Assembly (NCBI RefSeq): GCF_024586455.1
Contig: NC_065920.1
Location: 55,931,960-55,995,959, forward strand
Length of the DNA: 64,000 bases
Reading direction: 5' to 3'
Source of the DNA: Bactrocera neohumeralis
Taxonomy: Eukaryota; Arthropoda; Insecta; Diptera; Tephritidae
A model generated the notes under the pieces. The model was given only the letters and a program-made list of their open reading frames with translations. It made no database searches and had not been told where the DNA came from. How positions within the stretch are numbered: position 1 is the stretch's first letter; each line of letters opens with the position of its first letter. This document shows positions 23,400 to 33,512 of this stretch, piece after piece. The position numbers and the translations under genes were made by a program.

Positions 23400-23620
23400 C
23401 CTAATATGCATTGACGTTTGACGATGAATATCTCGTAAACGCTTAACTTAATCGAAAAATCATAAGAGACTATTTTTATAGAGCAGTAAATTTCCTACAA
23501 AACTACGAATTTCATCATTCATAATAATTATTTTTCATTGGGTTATAAAATTCATAAGAAATAATCCCAAAAATAATCAAACTTCAACCGTTAATATCTT
23601 TTAAACGGTTGGGTTTACGT
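23400..23620. repeat. inverted partial copy of the adjacent MITE interior
   Basis: Read in reverse, this stretch repeats 23205-23310 (gtaaaccca, cgtttaaaagatatta, gtttgattatttttggga, cttatgaattttataac, caatgaaaa). It makes an imperfect palindrome with the MITE interior. It abuts the right B repeat. Confidence 0.7.
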
Positions 23621-23623
23621 ACG

Positions 23624-23912
23624 TGGGCGGGGCCACGCCCACTTTTCCAAAACAATTGCGTCCAAATATGCCCCTCCCTAATGCGATCCTTTGTGCCAAA
23701 TTTCACTTTAATATCTTTATTTATAGCTTAGTTATGACACTTTATAGTTTTTCGGTTTCCGCCATTTTGTGGGCGTGGCAGTGGGCCGATTTTGCCCATC
23801 TTCGAATTTAACCTTCTTATGGAGCCAAGGAATACGTGTACCAAGTTTCATCATGATATCTCAATTTTTACTCAAGTTACAGCTTGCACGGACGGACGGA
23901 CGGACAGACGGA
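23624..23912 (+). repeat. B repeat (right copy, direct)
   Basis: It is nearly identical to 20289-20573 and ends in a gacg/gacagacg microsatellite (about 23888-23919). This copy leads directly into the inverted A arm, which may be the native B-A' junction. Confidence 0.75.
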
Positions 23913-23919
23913 CGGACCT

Positions 23920-24541
23920 ACTAAGTTTTTTGTACATATCTCGAAAACTACTATAGCTATGTCAACCAAACTCTACACAGTCTTTTTCTTCAGGCATTTC
24001 CATATACAGTTCAAAAATCGAAGAAATCGGATAATAACCACGCCCACCATCCATACAAAGGTTACGTTGAAAATCACCAAAAGTGCGTTAACCGACTACA
24101 AAAAACGTCAGAAACACCAAATTTTACGGAAGGAATGGCAGAAGGAAGCTGCACCCAGGCTTTTTTTTAAAATTGAAAATGGGCGTGACCTCGTCCACTT
24201 ATGGACCAAAAACCATATCTCGGGAACTACTAGATCGATTTCAATGAAATTCGGTATATAATATTTTGTTAACACCCTGATGACATGTACGAAATATGGG
24301 TGAAATCGGTTTACAACCACGCCTTCTTCCAATATAACGCTATTTTGAATTCCATCTGATGCCTTCTCTGTATAATACGAGTATATACATTAGGAACCAA
24401 TGATGATAGCGGAATAAAACTTTACAAAAATACGGTATTTGAAAAATATGTAAATGACGTATAATGAAATCTCGATTATCACTTTATCATGCGAGAGTAT
24501 AAAATGTTCGGTGACACCCGAACTTAGCCCTTCCTTACTTG
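23920..24541 (-). repeat. long inverted repeat family, arm A' (right)
   Basis: This is the reverse complement of 19700-20288, ending at 24541 with cccttccttacttg. Blocks match in inverted order: tgtcaaccaaactct, catatacagttcaaaaat, cggataataaccacgccca, ggaaccaatgatgatagcgg and tataatgaaatctcgatt. Confidence 0.8.
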
Positions 24542-24682
24542 TTATCTTTGAATTCCTACAGATCAGAGGTGTTTAATAGCATCTACAAAAGTACCCAGTG
24601 CAACAAAGTCGTAACTCACACCGGAGAAGTAGTACGGGGCTCCAAACCCGATTTTTCCAAGAATTTCGCATTTTTCTTTGTA

Positions 24683-25663
24683 TCGGGTGATTTTTTAAGA
24701 GCTTGATAACTTTTTTAAAAAAAAAACGCATAAAATTTGCAAAATCTCATCGGTTCTTTATTTGAAACGTTTGATTGGTTCATGACATTTACTTTTTGAA
24801 GATAATTTCATTTAAATGTTGACCGCGGCTGCGTCTTAGGTGGTCCATTCGGAAAGTCCAATTTTGGGCAACTTTTTCGAGCATTTCGGCCATAATAGCC
24901 CGAATTTCTTCGGAAATGTTGTCTTCCAAAGCTGGAATAGTTGCTGGCTTATTTCTGTAGACTTTAGACTTGACGTAGCCCCACAAAAAATAGTCTAAAG
25001 GCGTTAAATCGCATGATCTTGGTGGCCAACTGCCCATGCATCCCGAAAAATGCACTGTTTGGTGTGGTTTGTACGCTGGTGGAATCATTGGACCGTATTT
25101 TTTCAAAAATGCTGTTGGACGCAACGTTACGGTGAATGGCGATCGCTATCGTTCGATGCTAACAAACTTTTTGTTGCCAAAAATGGAAGAACTGAACCTC
25201 GTCTTGGTTGACATGTGGTTTCAACAAGATGGCGCTACATGCCACACAGCTCGCGATTCTATGGCCATTTTGAGGGAAAACTTCGGAGAACAATTCATCT
25301 CAAGAAATGGACCCGTAAGTTGGCCACCAAGATCATGCGATTTAACGCCTTTAGACTATTTTTTGTGGGGCTACGTCAAGTCTAAAGTCTACAGAAATAA
25401 GCCAGCAACTATTCCAGCTTTGGAAGAACATTTCCGAAGAAATTCGGGCTATTCCGGCCGAAATGCTCGAAAAAGTTGCCCAAAATTGGACTTTCCGAAT
25501 GGACCACCTAAGACGCAGCCGCGGTCAACATTTAAATGAAATTATCTTCAAAAAGTAAATGTCATGAACCAATCTAACGTTTCAAATAAAGAACCGATGA
25601 GATTTTGCAAATTTTATGCGTTTTTTTTTAAAAAAGTTATCAAGCTCTTAAAAAATCACCCGA
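24683..25663. mobile_element. foldback mariner-like element with ~347-bp inverted arms
   Basis: The ends are tcgggtgattttttaag at 24683 and its complement at 25663, each flanked by TA (24681-24682 and 25664-25665). The inverted match does not stop after a short TIR. It continues to about 25031 on the left and from 25318 on the right, leaving a 286-bp unique centre. Both arms carry the 3' end of the transposase gene, on opposite strands. The left half of the element has thus been replaced by an inverted copy of its right half. Confidence 0.92.
25036..25560 (+). pseudogene. mariner-like transposase in the foldback element
   Basis: The open frame starts inside the centre and includes NAVGRNVTVNGDRYRSML, WFQQDGATCHTAR (second catalytic Asp), WPPRSCDLTPLDYFLWGYVK (third Asp) and KVYRNKPATIPALE. 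A one-base insertion near 25430 shifts the frame. The conserved ending, RRSRGQHLNEIIFKK, is then read in another frame to 25557. The N-terminal DNA-binding domain is absent. The left arm encodes the same C-terminus intact on the minus strand (24789-25020). Confidence 0.85.
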
Positions 25664-26445
25664 TATATATCTCGTAAATGATAGGAACTATAGAAGAAAT
25701 GTACATGCCAAATTTGTAGGAAATTTTATTTGTTATAAAAAAGGTTCAAGGTCAAAATCGCTATCATTAATACTTCTGGAGATATTCGGCTTTTTAAGTA
25801 CACTAATATTCATACCTATAAAACAAACTTGATAGAACAAACTGAATGACTGGAAGATCTTAGTGATAACTTCAAGCACCATACACACATACACAAATAT
25901 AAAACAAAAATAACATAAGTTCGATTCTTATAAACCAAACTAATAAGCAAACGGATTTAATGTAGCTTATTGTAGTGAAGTGGATAGAAATAAGCTTGCA
26001 TTTGGAAAAACTACAAAATGTAAATTTTACTCTGTAAGCATACCAGTAAAATAAATAGCCATACCAGCAAAATAAATAGCTAAAGCAGACGGAGTTAGGG
26101 TTTAGTACGTAGGCGTCCTACCGCACTTGGTAATAATGGCGACACATGCGCGAGTAGGGTGAATCGTGCATGCCGTCTGAAACAGGTCGGTATCTTTCGA
26201 AGATTCCCCCTCCGTCAACAAAAAAAAAGAAAAAAAATCATATACATATTAACACACATATAATATATATAATTTCTAGTTTTGGTGACTTTCTTAAGTC
26301 CATTATCTCTAAACTTACCACACTGTGACTTCGCTGGCCACAAGCCATAAGTCTTACATAATTTATGTAGGACTAATTGTAATGGATTTGAAGGAGAATG
26401 TTTGTATCTATACATACTTTCTATACTTCTATACTCTATACTATA
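25664..26445. other. unassigned DNA
   Basis: The only structure seen is a 20-bp direct duplication (ataccag.aaaataaatagc) at about 26040-26080. No gene is recognisable. Confidence 0.5.
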
Positions 26446-26635
26446 CTTTCAATTCACAAACTGCCCAGCCACAGAAACTTGATTGTTGACCTAATGGCCA
26501 ACATATTTGGTACATAAGTTGAAAGCAGCAATTGAACACCTAGGCGTATGCTGTGAGTATTATGTATATACATACATATTTACATATGGCAGTGTATGTA
26601 TAGATTCTGTGGCTGGGCAGTTTGTGAATTGAAAG
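26446..26635. mobile_element. 190-bp MITE-like hairpin with perfect 31-bp inverted repeats
   Basis: The 31 bases at 26446-26476 (starting ctttcaattcacaaactg) are the exact reverse complement of 26605-26635. A 128-bp AT-rich, non-coding spacer separates them. Flanks are simple TATA-rich DNA, so a target duplication cannot be assigned. The perfect match between arms suggests recent activity or a functional hairpin. Confidence 0.75.
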
Positions 26636-26985
26636 CATGTGTTAATTATTAAGTTGGCTTTAGGAATTAAATGAAATCATTATGGTTTGCTACTAATTGA
26701 ATTCATTTTATCAAAAACATAATTATTTACTGTTTTATAATGATTAAAACCATGTGAGTCTAACGGATTTGCTTAATTAGTATAAAGCTTTAGCAAAGAG
26801 GGAATACTAATTCAGACAGTTTTGCCCTCAAGATTTCATGGATGTCTTTTAGTTAATTAGAGAATTGAATTTAAAACAAGCTATGAATAGAAAACTTCTT
26901 TAAATAATATAAGATTGTCAAATATCTTCCTTCCGCTTTTACGCTCTTTATTCAATGCTTTATAAAAAGTGTTACAGTGATCGTG
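26636..26985. other. AT-rich DNA without a recognised feature
   Basis: No family match, no terminal repeats and no open frame of note. Confidence 0.5.
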
Positions 26986-27640
26986 TGATATAGCGTTTTC
27001 CTGGTGGAACACTACACCGCTCCTGTTGGCCAATTCTAAACGCTTTTAGTCTATCGCTTGCTTTAAGCGGTCCAGTTGTTATTAGTAGGTGGTAGAATTA
27101 AGCGTCTGGCCATGTGGGAGCAGCTCATAGTGGATGATTCCCTTCCAATCCCACTAAACACACAGCAAAAGCTTGCAGGCCATCAATCCTGACTTGGCCA
27201 CTGTTTGAGACGATTCACCGGCCTTCGACCACGACGGTTTTCGCTTGATATTGTCGTATGTGATCTAGTTTTCGTCACCAGTCACCATCCGTTTCAAAAA
27301 TGGGTCGAGTTCGTTCCGTTTCAGCAGCATATCGCAGGCGTTGATTCGGTCCAGAAGGTTTGTTTGCATCAACTTATTGTGTATCGATGTTTTCCATGAT
27401 TTGTTCGGTATTCGTCGTAACAGGTCTTCCGCCGGCTAACTTACCCATGGTGTCGTTTTCACCCGCTCTAAATCGACGAAACCATTTCTCCGCAGTTCGA
27501 AGTGATGGATTATCATCCCCCAAAACACCATTAATCTGACGGAACGTTTCTCTAGCGGATTTGCCTTTAACGAAGGAAAACTATAAAATAGCGCGAATTT
27601 CTGCGTTAGTGAACTCCATGTTTACACGGCTATAACTGTT
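26986..27640 (-). pseudogene. mariner transposase relic (N-terminal half to catalytic core)
   Basis: Read from about 27622 downward: MEFTNAEIRAIL, GKSARETFRQINGVLGD, SLRTAEKWFRRFRAGEND and GRPVTTNTEQIMENI (paired helix-turn-helix DNA-binding region). Then come scattered core pieces, VAKSGLMACKLLLCVWWDWK and IIHYELLPHGQTLNSTTYY, ending with a degraded VFHQE segment near 26990. Stops and frameshifts are frequent and the third catalytic region is missing. No inverted repeats were found with confidence. Confidence 0.75.
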
Positions 27641-27805
27641 GAACGCAATATCCAAACTAATCATGCATAGCGTCAATTTGTAGGTTATGTCAGGACCTTT
27701 CAAAAGTGTACAGTATTGCCAGCTACGAGTTCTGTAGCGCTCTATACATAGCCGCGATCAAAATGGCTTTTATGTATTTGAAAAATTTATTTTACATAAA
27801 GAATA

Positions 27806-27860
27806 AAGGAAGAACTAAGTTCGAGTATAACTGAACATTTCATGGTCTTGCAACTTGCAG
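27806..27860 (+). repeat. outer-end fragment of the A inverted repeat family
   Basis: The aaggaagaactaagttcgag..aactgaacattt block matches the outer end of arm A at 19700-19740. The remainder of the arm is missing. It abuts the 5' region of the RTE LINE. Confidence 0.55.
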
Positions 27861-28154
27861 GACCAAATCTATGGAAATATCTTCAGGTATATAAGATCTG
27901 GCATGGAGGATGGAGTCATATGTAGAAGTTCACGCAAGTGTGGAAAGTTCTCTGATCGCCATTCACTTGGGAGTGGCCAGAAACGATCCTTTTACATATG
28001 CCTCAAGCAGCTCACTACTTCCGATCTTTGACCAAGTATCCTCTGGGTAGCCTAAGAACATCCGTTCGACGGCGAGCTAAAGTGAGAAGGCGAAACATCC
28101 CCTGCTTACGGTTGTGCGCTGGGTTTGGGACCCGCTACATAAAAAATCTTACCA

Positions 28155-29098
28155 ATGAAAAGTAGCAATCAGCCTCAGATGAGAGACCCCCCTGGCAAAC
28201 GAAATAAGGACTACGATTTGAGGGCATGCACTTGGAATGTCCGGTCCCATAATTGGGAAGGTTCCGCTGCCCAGCTGGTTGACGTCTTCGTAAAAATAAA
28301 GGCTGACATCACCGCCGTCCAAGAAATGCGATGGACGGGACAAGGACAGAGACAAGTAGGTCCTTGTACTTTTACTGCAGTGGCCATATAAAGGAGCGCA
28401 AGTTTGGTGTAGGATTCGTGGTGGGAGAGAGACTCCGTCGCCGAGTACTATCATTCACTCCGGTAAATGAACATCTAGCTACAATCCGCATCAAAGCGAG
28501 GTTCTTCAACATATCGCTAATTTGCGCCCACGCCCCGACGGAAGAGAAGGACGATTTGACCAAAGATGCCTTTTATGAGTGCTTGGAGCGCACTTATGAG
28601 AGCTGCCCTCGCCACGATGTCAAAATCGTGCTTGGCGACTTTAACGCCAGGGTGGGCAAAGAAGGTATCTTTGGCACTACGGTCGGTAAATTCAGCCTCC
28701 ACGAGTAAACATCCCCAAATGGGTTGAGGCTGATCGACTTCGCCGGGGCCCGAAATATGATTATCTGTAGTACTAGATTCCAGCATAAAAAGATCCATCA
28801 AGCTACCTGGCTGTCTCCGGATCGAAAAACTGCCAACCAGATCGATCATGTTGTGATAGACGGAAGACACGTTTCCAGTGTTTTAGATGTGCGTGCGCTC
28901 GGGGGTCCTAACATCGACTCGGATCACTATCTTGTTGCAGCTAAGATTCGCACCCGCCTCTGTGCAGCAAAAAACGCACGACAACAAACACAAGGAAGGT
29001 TCGACGTCGACAAGCTGCAATCACAACAGACAGCCCAACGATTTCTACTCGGCTTGCACTCCTGTTCTCTGAGAACACTCGTCAACAACTCGGTATAA
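28155..29098 (+). pseudogene. RTE LINE endonuclease domain (broken)
   Basis: RACTWNVRSHNWEG and ADITAVQEMRW contain the N-terminal Asn and catalytic Glu of APE endonucleases. FGVGFVVGERLRRRV follows after a frameshift near 28370. Then come ICAHAPTEEK, VKIVLGDFNARVG (the D-F-N motif), an in-frame TAA at 28706-28708 and NIDSDHYLVAAKI (S-D-H motif). A second frameshift near 29045 moves the linker to another frame. The enzyme nicks target DNA to prime reverse transcription. As it stands this copy cannot make it. Confidence 0.82.
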
Positions 29099-29286
29099 GG
29101 GAACTGTGGGACGGCATTTCGAACTCCTTACGTACAGCTGCAACCGAAACCATTGGTTTTCGGAAAGTGCAAAAGAACAGCTGGTACGACGAGGAGTGCA
29201 GTGCCGCAGCGGAGAGAAAACAGGCTGCCTACCTCGCAACGTTACGATCGACCACTACACGTGTGGGATGGGATAGATACCGATAG

Positions 29287-31107
29287 TTGAAGAGGGAAGC
29301 GAGACGCATTTGTAGACAGATAAAGAAAGAGGCCGAAATGCGTAAGTACGAAGAGCTTGATAAGCTGGCCGACAGGGGTAATGCTCGAAAATTCTACGAA
29401 AAAATGCGGCGGCTTACAGAAGGTTTCAAGACCGGAGCATACTCTTGTAGAACCCCCAAAGGTGATCTAGTGACCGATGCCCAGAGCATACTTAAATTAT
29501 GGAGGGAACACTTCTCCAGCCTGCTGAATGGCAGTGAACGCACAACGACAAGAGAAGGCGAACCCGATTCCCCAATCGATGACGATGGAGCAAACGTTCC
29601 ATTGCCCGACCGTGAAGAAGTTCGAATAGCAATTACCCGCCTGAAGAACAACAAAGCGGCAGGGGCCGACGGTTTGCCGGCCGAGCTATTCAAACACGGC
29701 GGCGAAGAACTGATAAGGAGCATGCATCAGCTTCTTTGTAAAATATGGTCGGACGAAAGCATGCCTAACGATTGGAATTTAAGTTTGCTATGCCCAATCC
29801 ATAAAAAAGGAGACCCCACAATCTACGCCAACTACCGTGGGATTAGCCTCCTCAACATCGCATATAAGGTTCTATCGAGCGTATTGTGTGAAAGATTAAA
29901 GCCCACCGTCAACAAACTGGTTGGTCCTTATCAGTGTGGCTTCAGACCTGGAAAATCAACAGCCGACCAGATATTCACCATGCGCCAAATCTTGGAAAAG
30001 ACCCGTGAAAGGGGGATCGACACACACCACATCTTCGTCGATTTCAAAGCTGCTTTCGACAGCACGAAAAGGAGCTGCCTTTATGCCGCGATGTCTGAAT
30101 TTGGTATCCCCGCAAAACTAATACGGCTGTGTAAGCTGACGCTGAGCAACACCAAAAGCTCCGTCAGAATCGGGAAGGACCTCTCCGAGCCGTTCGATTC
30201 CAAACGAGGTTTCAGACAAGGCTTCCCTATCGTGTGACTTTTTCAACCTGCTTCTGGAGAAAATAGTTCGAGCCGCAGAACTAAATAGAGAAGGTACCAT
30301 CTTCTATAAGAGTGTACAGCTGCTGGCGTATGCCGATGATATTGATATCATCGGCCTTAACATCCGCGCCGTTAGTTCTGCTTTCTCCATACTGGACAAG
30401 GAAGCACAGAAAATGGATCTGGCAGAGAACGAGGGCAAGACGAAATATCTTCTGTCATCAAACAAACAGTCGTCGCATTCGCGACTTGGCTCTCACGTCA
30501 CTGTTGACAGTCATAACTTTGAAGTTGTAAATAATTTCGTCTATCTTGGAACCAGCGTAAACACCACCAACAACGTCAGCCTAAAAATCCAACGCATTAT
30601 AACTCTTGCCAACAGGTGCTACTTCGGACTGAGTAGGCAATTGAGAAGCAAAGTCCTCTCTCGACAAACAAAAACCAAACTCTATAAGTCACTCATAATT
30701 CCCGTCCTGCTATATGGTGCAGAGTCTTGGACGATGTCAACAACGGATGAGTCGACGTTGCGAGTTTTCGAGAGAAAAGTTCTGCGAAAGATTTATAGTC
30801 CTTTGCGCATTGGCCACGGCGAATATCGCATTCGATGGAACGATGAGCTGTACGAGATATACGACAACATTGACATAGTTCAGCGAATTAAAAGACAGTG
30901 GCTACGCTGGCTAGGTCATGTTGTCCGGATGGACGAAAACACTCCAGCTCTGAAAGTATTCGACGCAGTGACCGCCGAGGGAAGCAGAGGAAGGGGAAGG
31001 ACCAAATGGAGAAGGACCTGGCTTCGCTTGGAATATCCAATTGGCGCCACGTAGCGAAAAGAAGAAACGACTGGCGCGCTGTTGTTAGCTCGGCTATAAT
31101 CGCGTAA
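29287..31107 (+). pseudogene. RTE LINE reverse transcriptase and C-terminus (three frames)
   Basis: A TAG at 29284-29286 precedes the RT frame. The frame reads [60 protein letters not shown] and [10 protein letters not shown] up to FRQG. Compared with the copy at 21470, two bases are missing near 30222. This moves the YADDIDIIG catalytic box (30329 onward), LYGAESWTM and RWLGHVVRMDEN into a second frame ending at 31054. A further shift near 31000 puts the final RNDWRAVVSSAIIA in a third frame, ending at 31107. Catalytic residues are otherwise present. Confidence 0.85.
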
Positions 31108-31145
31108 GCGATGTCTACGCCAATTATGAACAAGGAGATATAAGA

Positions 31146-31470
31146 TCTGTTAGTTATATGTGGTGTAGAGCGCGTTTTGAGCCGATTTTAATCATTCAAA
31201 GAACAAATACGCTCTCTCCGCAAGTTCGAAAAATTTTTATAAAGAGTATGAGCGAGAAAGTAATAATACGGTTCAACACATTTGTAGCACACCTAACTTT
31301 TTGATTTCGGTTAAAAAGTCACATCAAAGTTATTTTTTGTGAAAATTCCAAAGCATGGATTTGTAGTGCGAGTCGTAACCTTCCTAAATATAAATTTGAT
31401 AAAATTCTACAAAAATTTAAAAGTTATAGCCATTGGCGCAAAAAACCTGATTTTGCGGTTTTGAAAAAAG
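31146..31470. other. AT-rich DNA between LINE and pogo element
   Basis: About 320 bp with no open frame or repeat that I can place. Confidence 0.5.
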
Positions 31471-31591
31471 GTGGGGAATGTCGGGCCAACTCGATTAAAA
31501 CAATATTGTTACCGATGAAAAACGTTTATTTATCAATGGAAATGAAAGAGAGATTCATAAATGATAAGAAAAATAGGAATTGCCGAAAAAA

Positions 31592-33512
31592 TTATTCCGA
31601 CTCGCAGTGGATGCAGGTGTAAGTGTTCGGGTTCGGTCCGGTACATTTCAAGTGAACCCCTCGATCACAAACGATGCAATGGGCCGTGTTTTGACGATTA
31701 TCGTGCTTCGGGATCTTTTTCTTGCAAATCATGCAAAAATCGAAGTCCTCTTCGATGTCGGTTTCGGTCGGAGACAGGCTTCTCTTCCGTGGCGTTTTCG
31801 ATTTGCCACGGCCTTTTTGCTTCTTGGCTGCTGGTTCATCGGCTGCCTTCGTCAATTTTTGCCGCTTTTTTCGGCCTCGTCACGCAGATCTGCGACAACC
31901 TCAGGCGATGTCAAAATCGTTGACTCCATTGTCTTGCGGCCACGTTTTGATTTCGGCGCAGGTGTGCCCAATTTCAACGGGCCAACCGATTTCAATGCAT
32001 CACGGAGCTGTGGAGCCGAAACAAGAGACAACGACGATGATGCAGCACCACTTGTTGAAGCTGGGGCACTTGTCGATGACTCCGACGTTGACACCTCCTT
32101 ATTCGCAGCAGTCACAATGGCATCACCAGAGGCAAGAACTCGACGTTGATTGTCGGCGTCTTTCTCTTCGTCACCGAACAAATTTTCGCCGCTCAGTTCG
32201 GAAGCGACAAAGTCAACTTCAGTGAAAATTTGCGGGTTGAACGGGTAGATGCCAGTTGTTCGGAAGCCGGATTTGATGGTTTTCGGCGTTAACATAACAT
32301 CGAGGCACTGATCGACAAGGAGCGGCACATGATGCAGATCGAAAGTGACACCAATGTTGGACTTTTTCCATGCATCATGCTTCACGGTCATCATGCCTTT
32401 AAATGGTGCAAATACCGCAACATCTAGCGGCTGCATTTTGTGCGTGCATTTCGGCGGAAAAGACAGCAACGTGATGCCATGATCCAACGCCAAATCTATC
32501 GGCTCGATGGATAAATGCGAACCGTGGTTGTCCAGCAGCAACATGGTTGGCGAATCGGCATTAGCACCGGTGTGCTTGATGAAATGACGCATGAATTGAG
32601 GGAATACGTCAGAGTTCATGTAACCAGAACCGTTCGCAACACCAACAGCGACATGACTCGCATGAGTCATAAAAATCTCTTTCATGTTGACTCGGGGAAA
32701 GAGGAAGAATGGCGGTATAGACTGGCCACTAGAGCTGACGGCCAAAGCCAAAGACATATTGGTGCCTTTTTCGGCAGATGTTGATGAGCCGACCTGCTTT
32801 TGTCCTTTGCGCGCGATGGTTTTGACAGGTCTGGTTGGCACGGTCGGGCACCCGGTTTCATCCATGTTCCATATTCGGTGAGGTTCAAACGGCGTCTCAC
32901 CGAGAACGGATGAAAGGTTGGCAAAGAATGCATCGACATTCTCTTTGTTGAATCGCTTCGCACGGCTCTGGCTTACTTGCTCTGGTGTTCGCAGTGACAA
33001 ATTTTTGTGGCGTTTCATGAACGCCAACTGCCAATCCTTACTCGCCTGTTGATCGTCGTTCCATGGATCCGGATACGACGCGCCAACTTTCCGAGCAAAT
33101 TCATACGCGAGCTTACGAAGCTCCATCAAACTAATTCCATATTGAGTTGATGTCGCTGGCCTGGAGAATGTAGCTTATCAGCGCCTTCTCTTGTTCGATG
33201 TTGAAGATCTGAAATAAAAAAAAATTATTTATTATTCGATGAAAGAAAAAGAAAGAAACCAGCAGAACTCACTGTTGTGCCCATCGTCGTGCTTTCAGCC
33301 AGCAAATTCTTCATTACATCGGCATTGGCAGTAGTAACGTTGTTGCTCGCACCATCAAATGCTGCAATATAACGCATCAGGTTGGTCCTCGGAATTTTGT
33401 GTGCCGTCGCAGATTGTCGAACGCTGTTGTGATGTACTTTCACCGAATTGATCGCCTCCAAAATGTTGTCGAAATCAACAATTTTCTCTTGTTTGGGATA
33501 GTACCGCGGCAT
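31592..33512 (-). pseudogene. pogo transposase gene: pipsqueak HTH, DDE core, PHD-like finger
   Basis: The gene starts at MPRYYPKQ (about 33512) with a pipsqueak-type HTH (residues KIPRTNLMRYI near its end). A GT-AG intron probably follows (GTGAGTT near 33275 to TTTCAG near 33210). A second part contains IFNIEQEKALISYILQAS. After a 1-base shift near 33150 comes the 425-codon frame 31852-33129. It has MDETG (Asp90), LLLDNHGSH (Asp200) and MQPLD (Asp236), a DD35D arrangement. A 1-base loss in an A-run near 31860 separates an 87-codon tail with CMICKKK, HCIVCDRGVHLKC and CIHC, a PHD-like zinc finger. The core is well preserved. Confidence 0.83.
31852..33129 (-). CDS. pogo transposase catalytic-domain ORF (425 codons, open)
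   Basis: This is the second-longest open frame in the window. It begins just after the frame break and covers the HTH_CenpB-like region (SRAKRFNKENVDAFF), the entire DDE_1 superfamily domain (residues about 85-290) and a Ser/Thr-rich region (residues 350-385). Its end is basic, with KSKRGRKTMES, a likely nuclear localisation signal. The start codon is non-ATG, so the frame is a fragment of the longer gene rather than an independent gene. All three catalytic Asp residues are intact. Confidence 0.8.
   Translation of the reverse strand: MMELRKLAYEFARKVGASYPDPWNDDQQASKDWQLAFMKRHKNLSLRTPEQVSQSRAKRFNKENVDAFFANLSSVLGETPFEPHRIWNMDETGCPTVPTRPVKTIARKGQKQVGSSTSAEKGTNMSLALAVSSSGQSIPPFFLFPRVNMKEIFMTHASHVAVGVANGSGYMNSDVFPQFMRHFIKHTGANADSPTMLLLDNHGSHLSIEPIDLALDHGITLLSFPPKCTHKMQPLDVAVFAPFKGMMTVKHDAWKKSNIGVTFDLHHVPLLVDQCLDVMLTPKTIKSGFRTTGIYPFNPQIFTEVDFVASELSGENLFGDEEKDADNQRRVLASGDAIVTAANKEVSTSESSTSAPASTSGAASSSLSLVSAPQLRDALKSVGPLKLGTPAPKSKRGRKTMESTILTSPEVVADLRDEAEKSGKN

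Larger units (their letters stand above)
27900..31145 (+). mobile_element. RTE-clade LINE, most complete copy
   Basis: About 3.2 kb, close to the usual RTE length. A non-coding 5' region (about 27900-28150) leads into an APE endonuclease, a linker, the RT and a C-terminal domain ending at 31107. A short 3' end follows, with gccaattatgaac and gatata. The exact 5' and 3' boundaries and the target duplication were not resolved. At least six other fragments of this family occur in the window. Confidence 0.85.

Noticed and set aside
23884..24261. 125-codon frame starting in a gacgg repeat
   Set aside because: It lies in the A'/B non-coding repeat, which has the same sequence in other copies without conserved frame.
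31580..32225. Three long plus-strand frames opposite the pogo gene
   Set aside because: They are antisense shadows of the well-supported pogo transposase.
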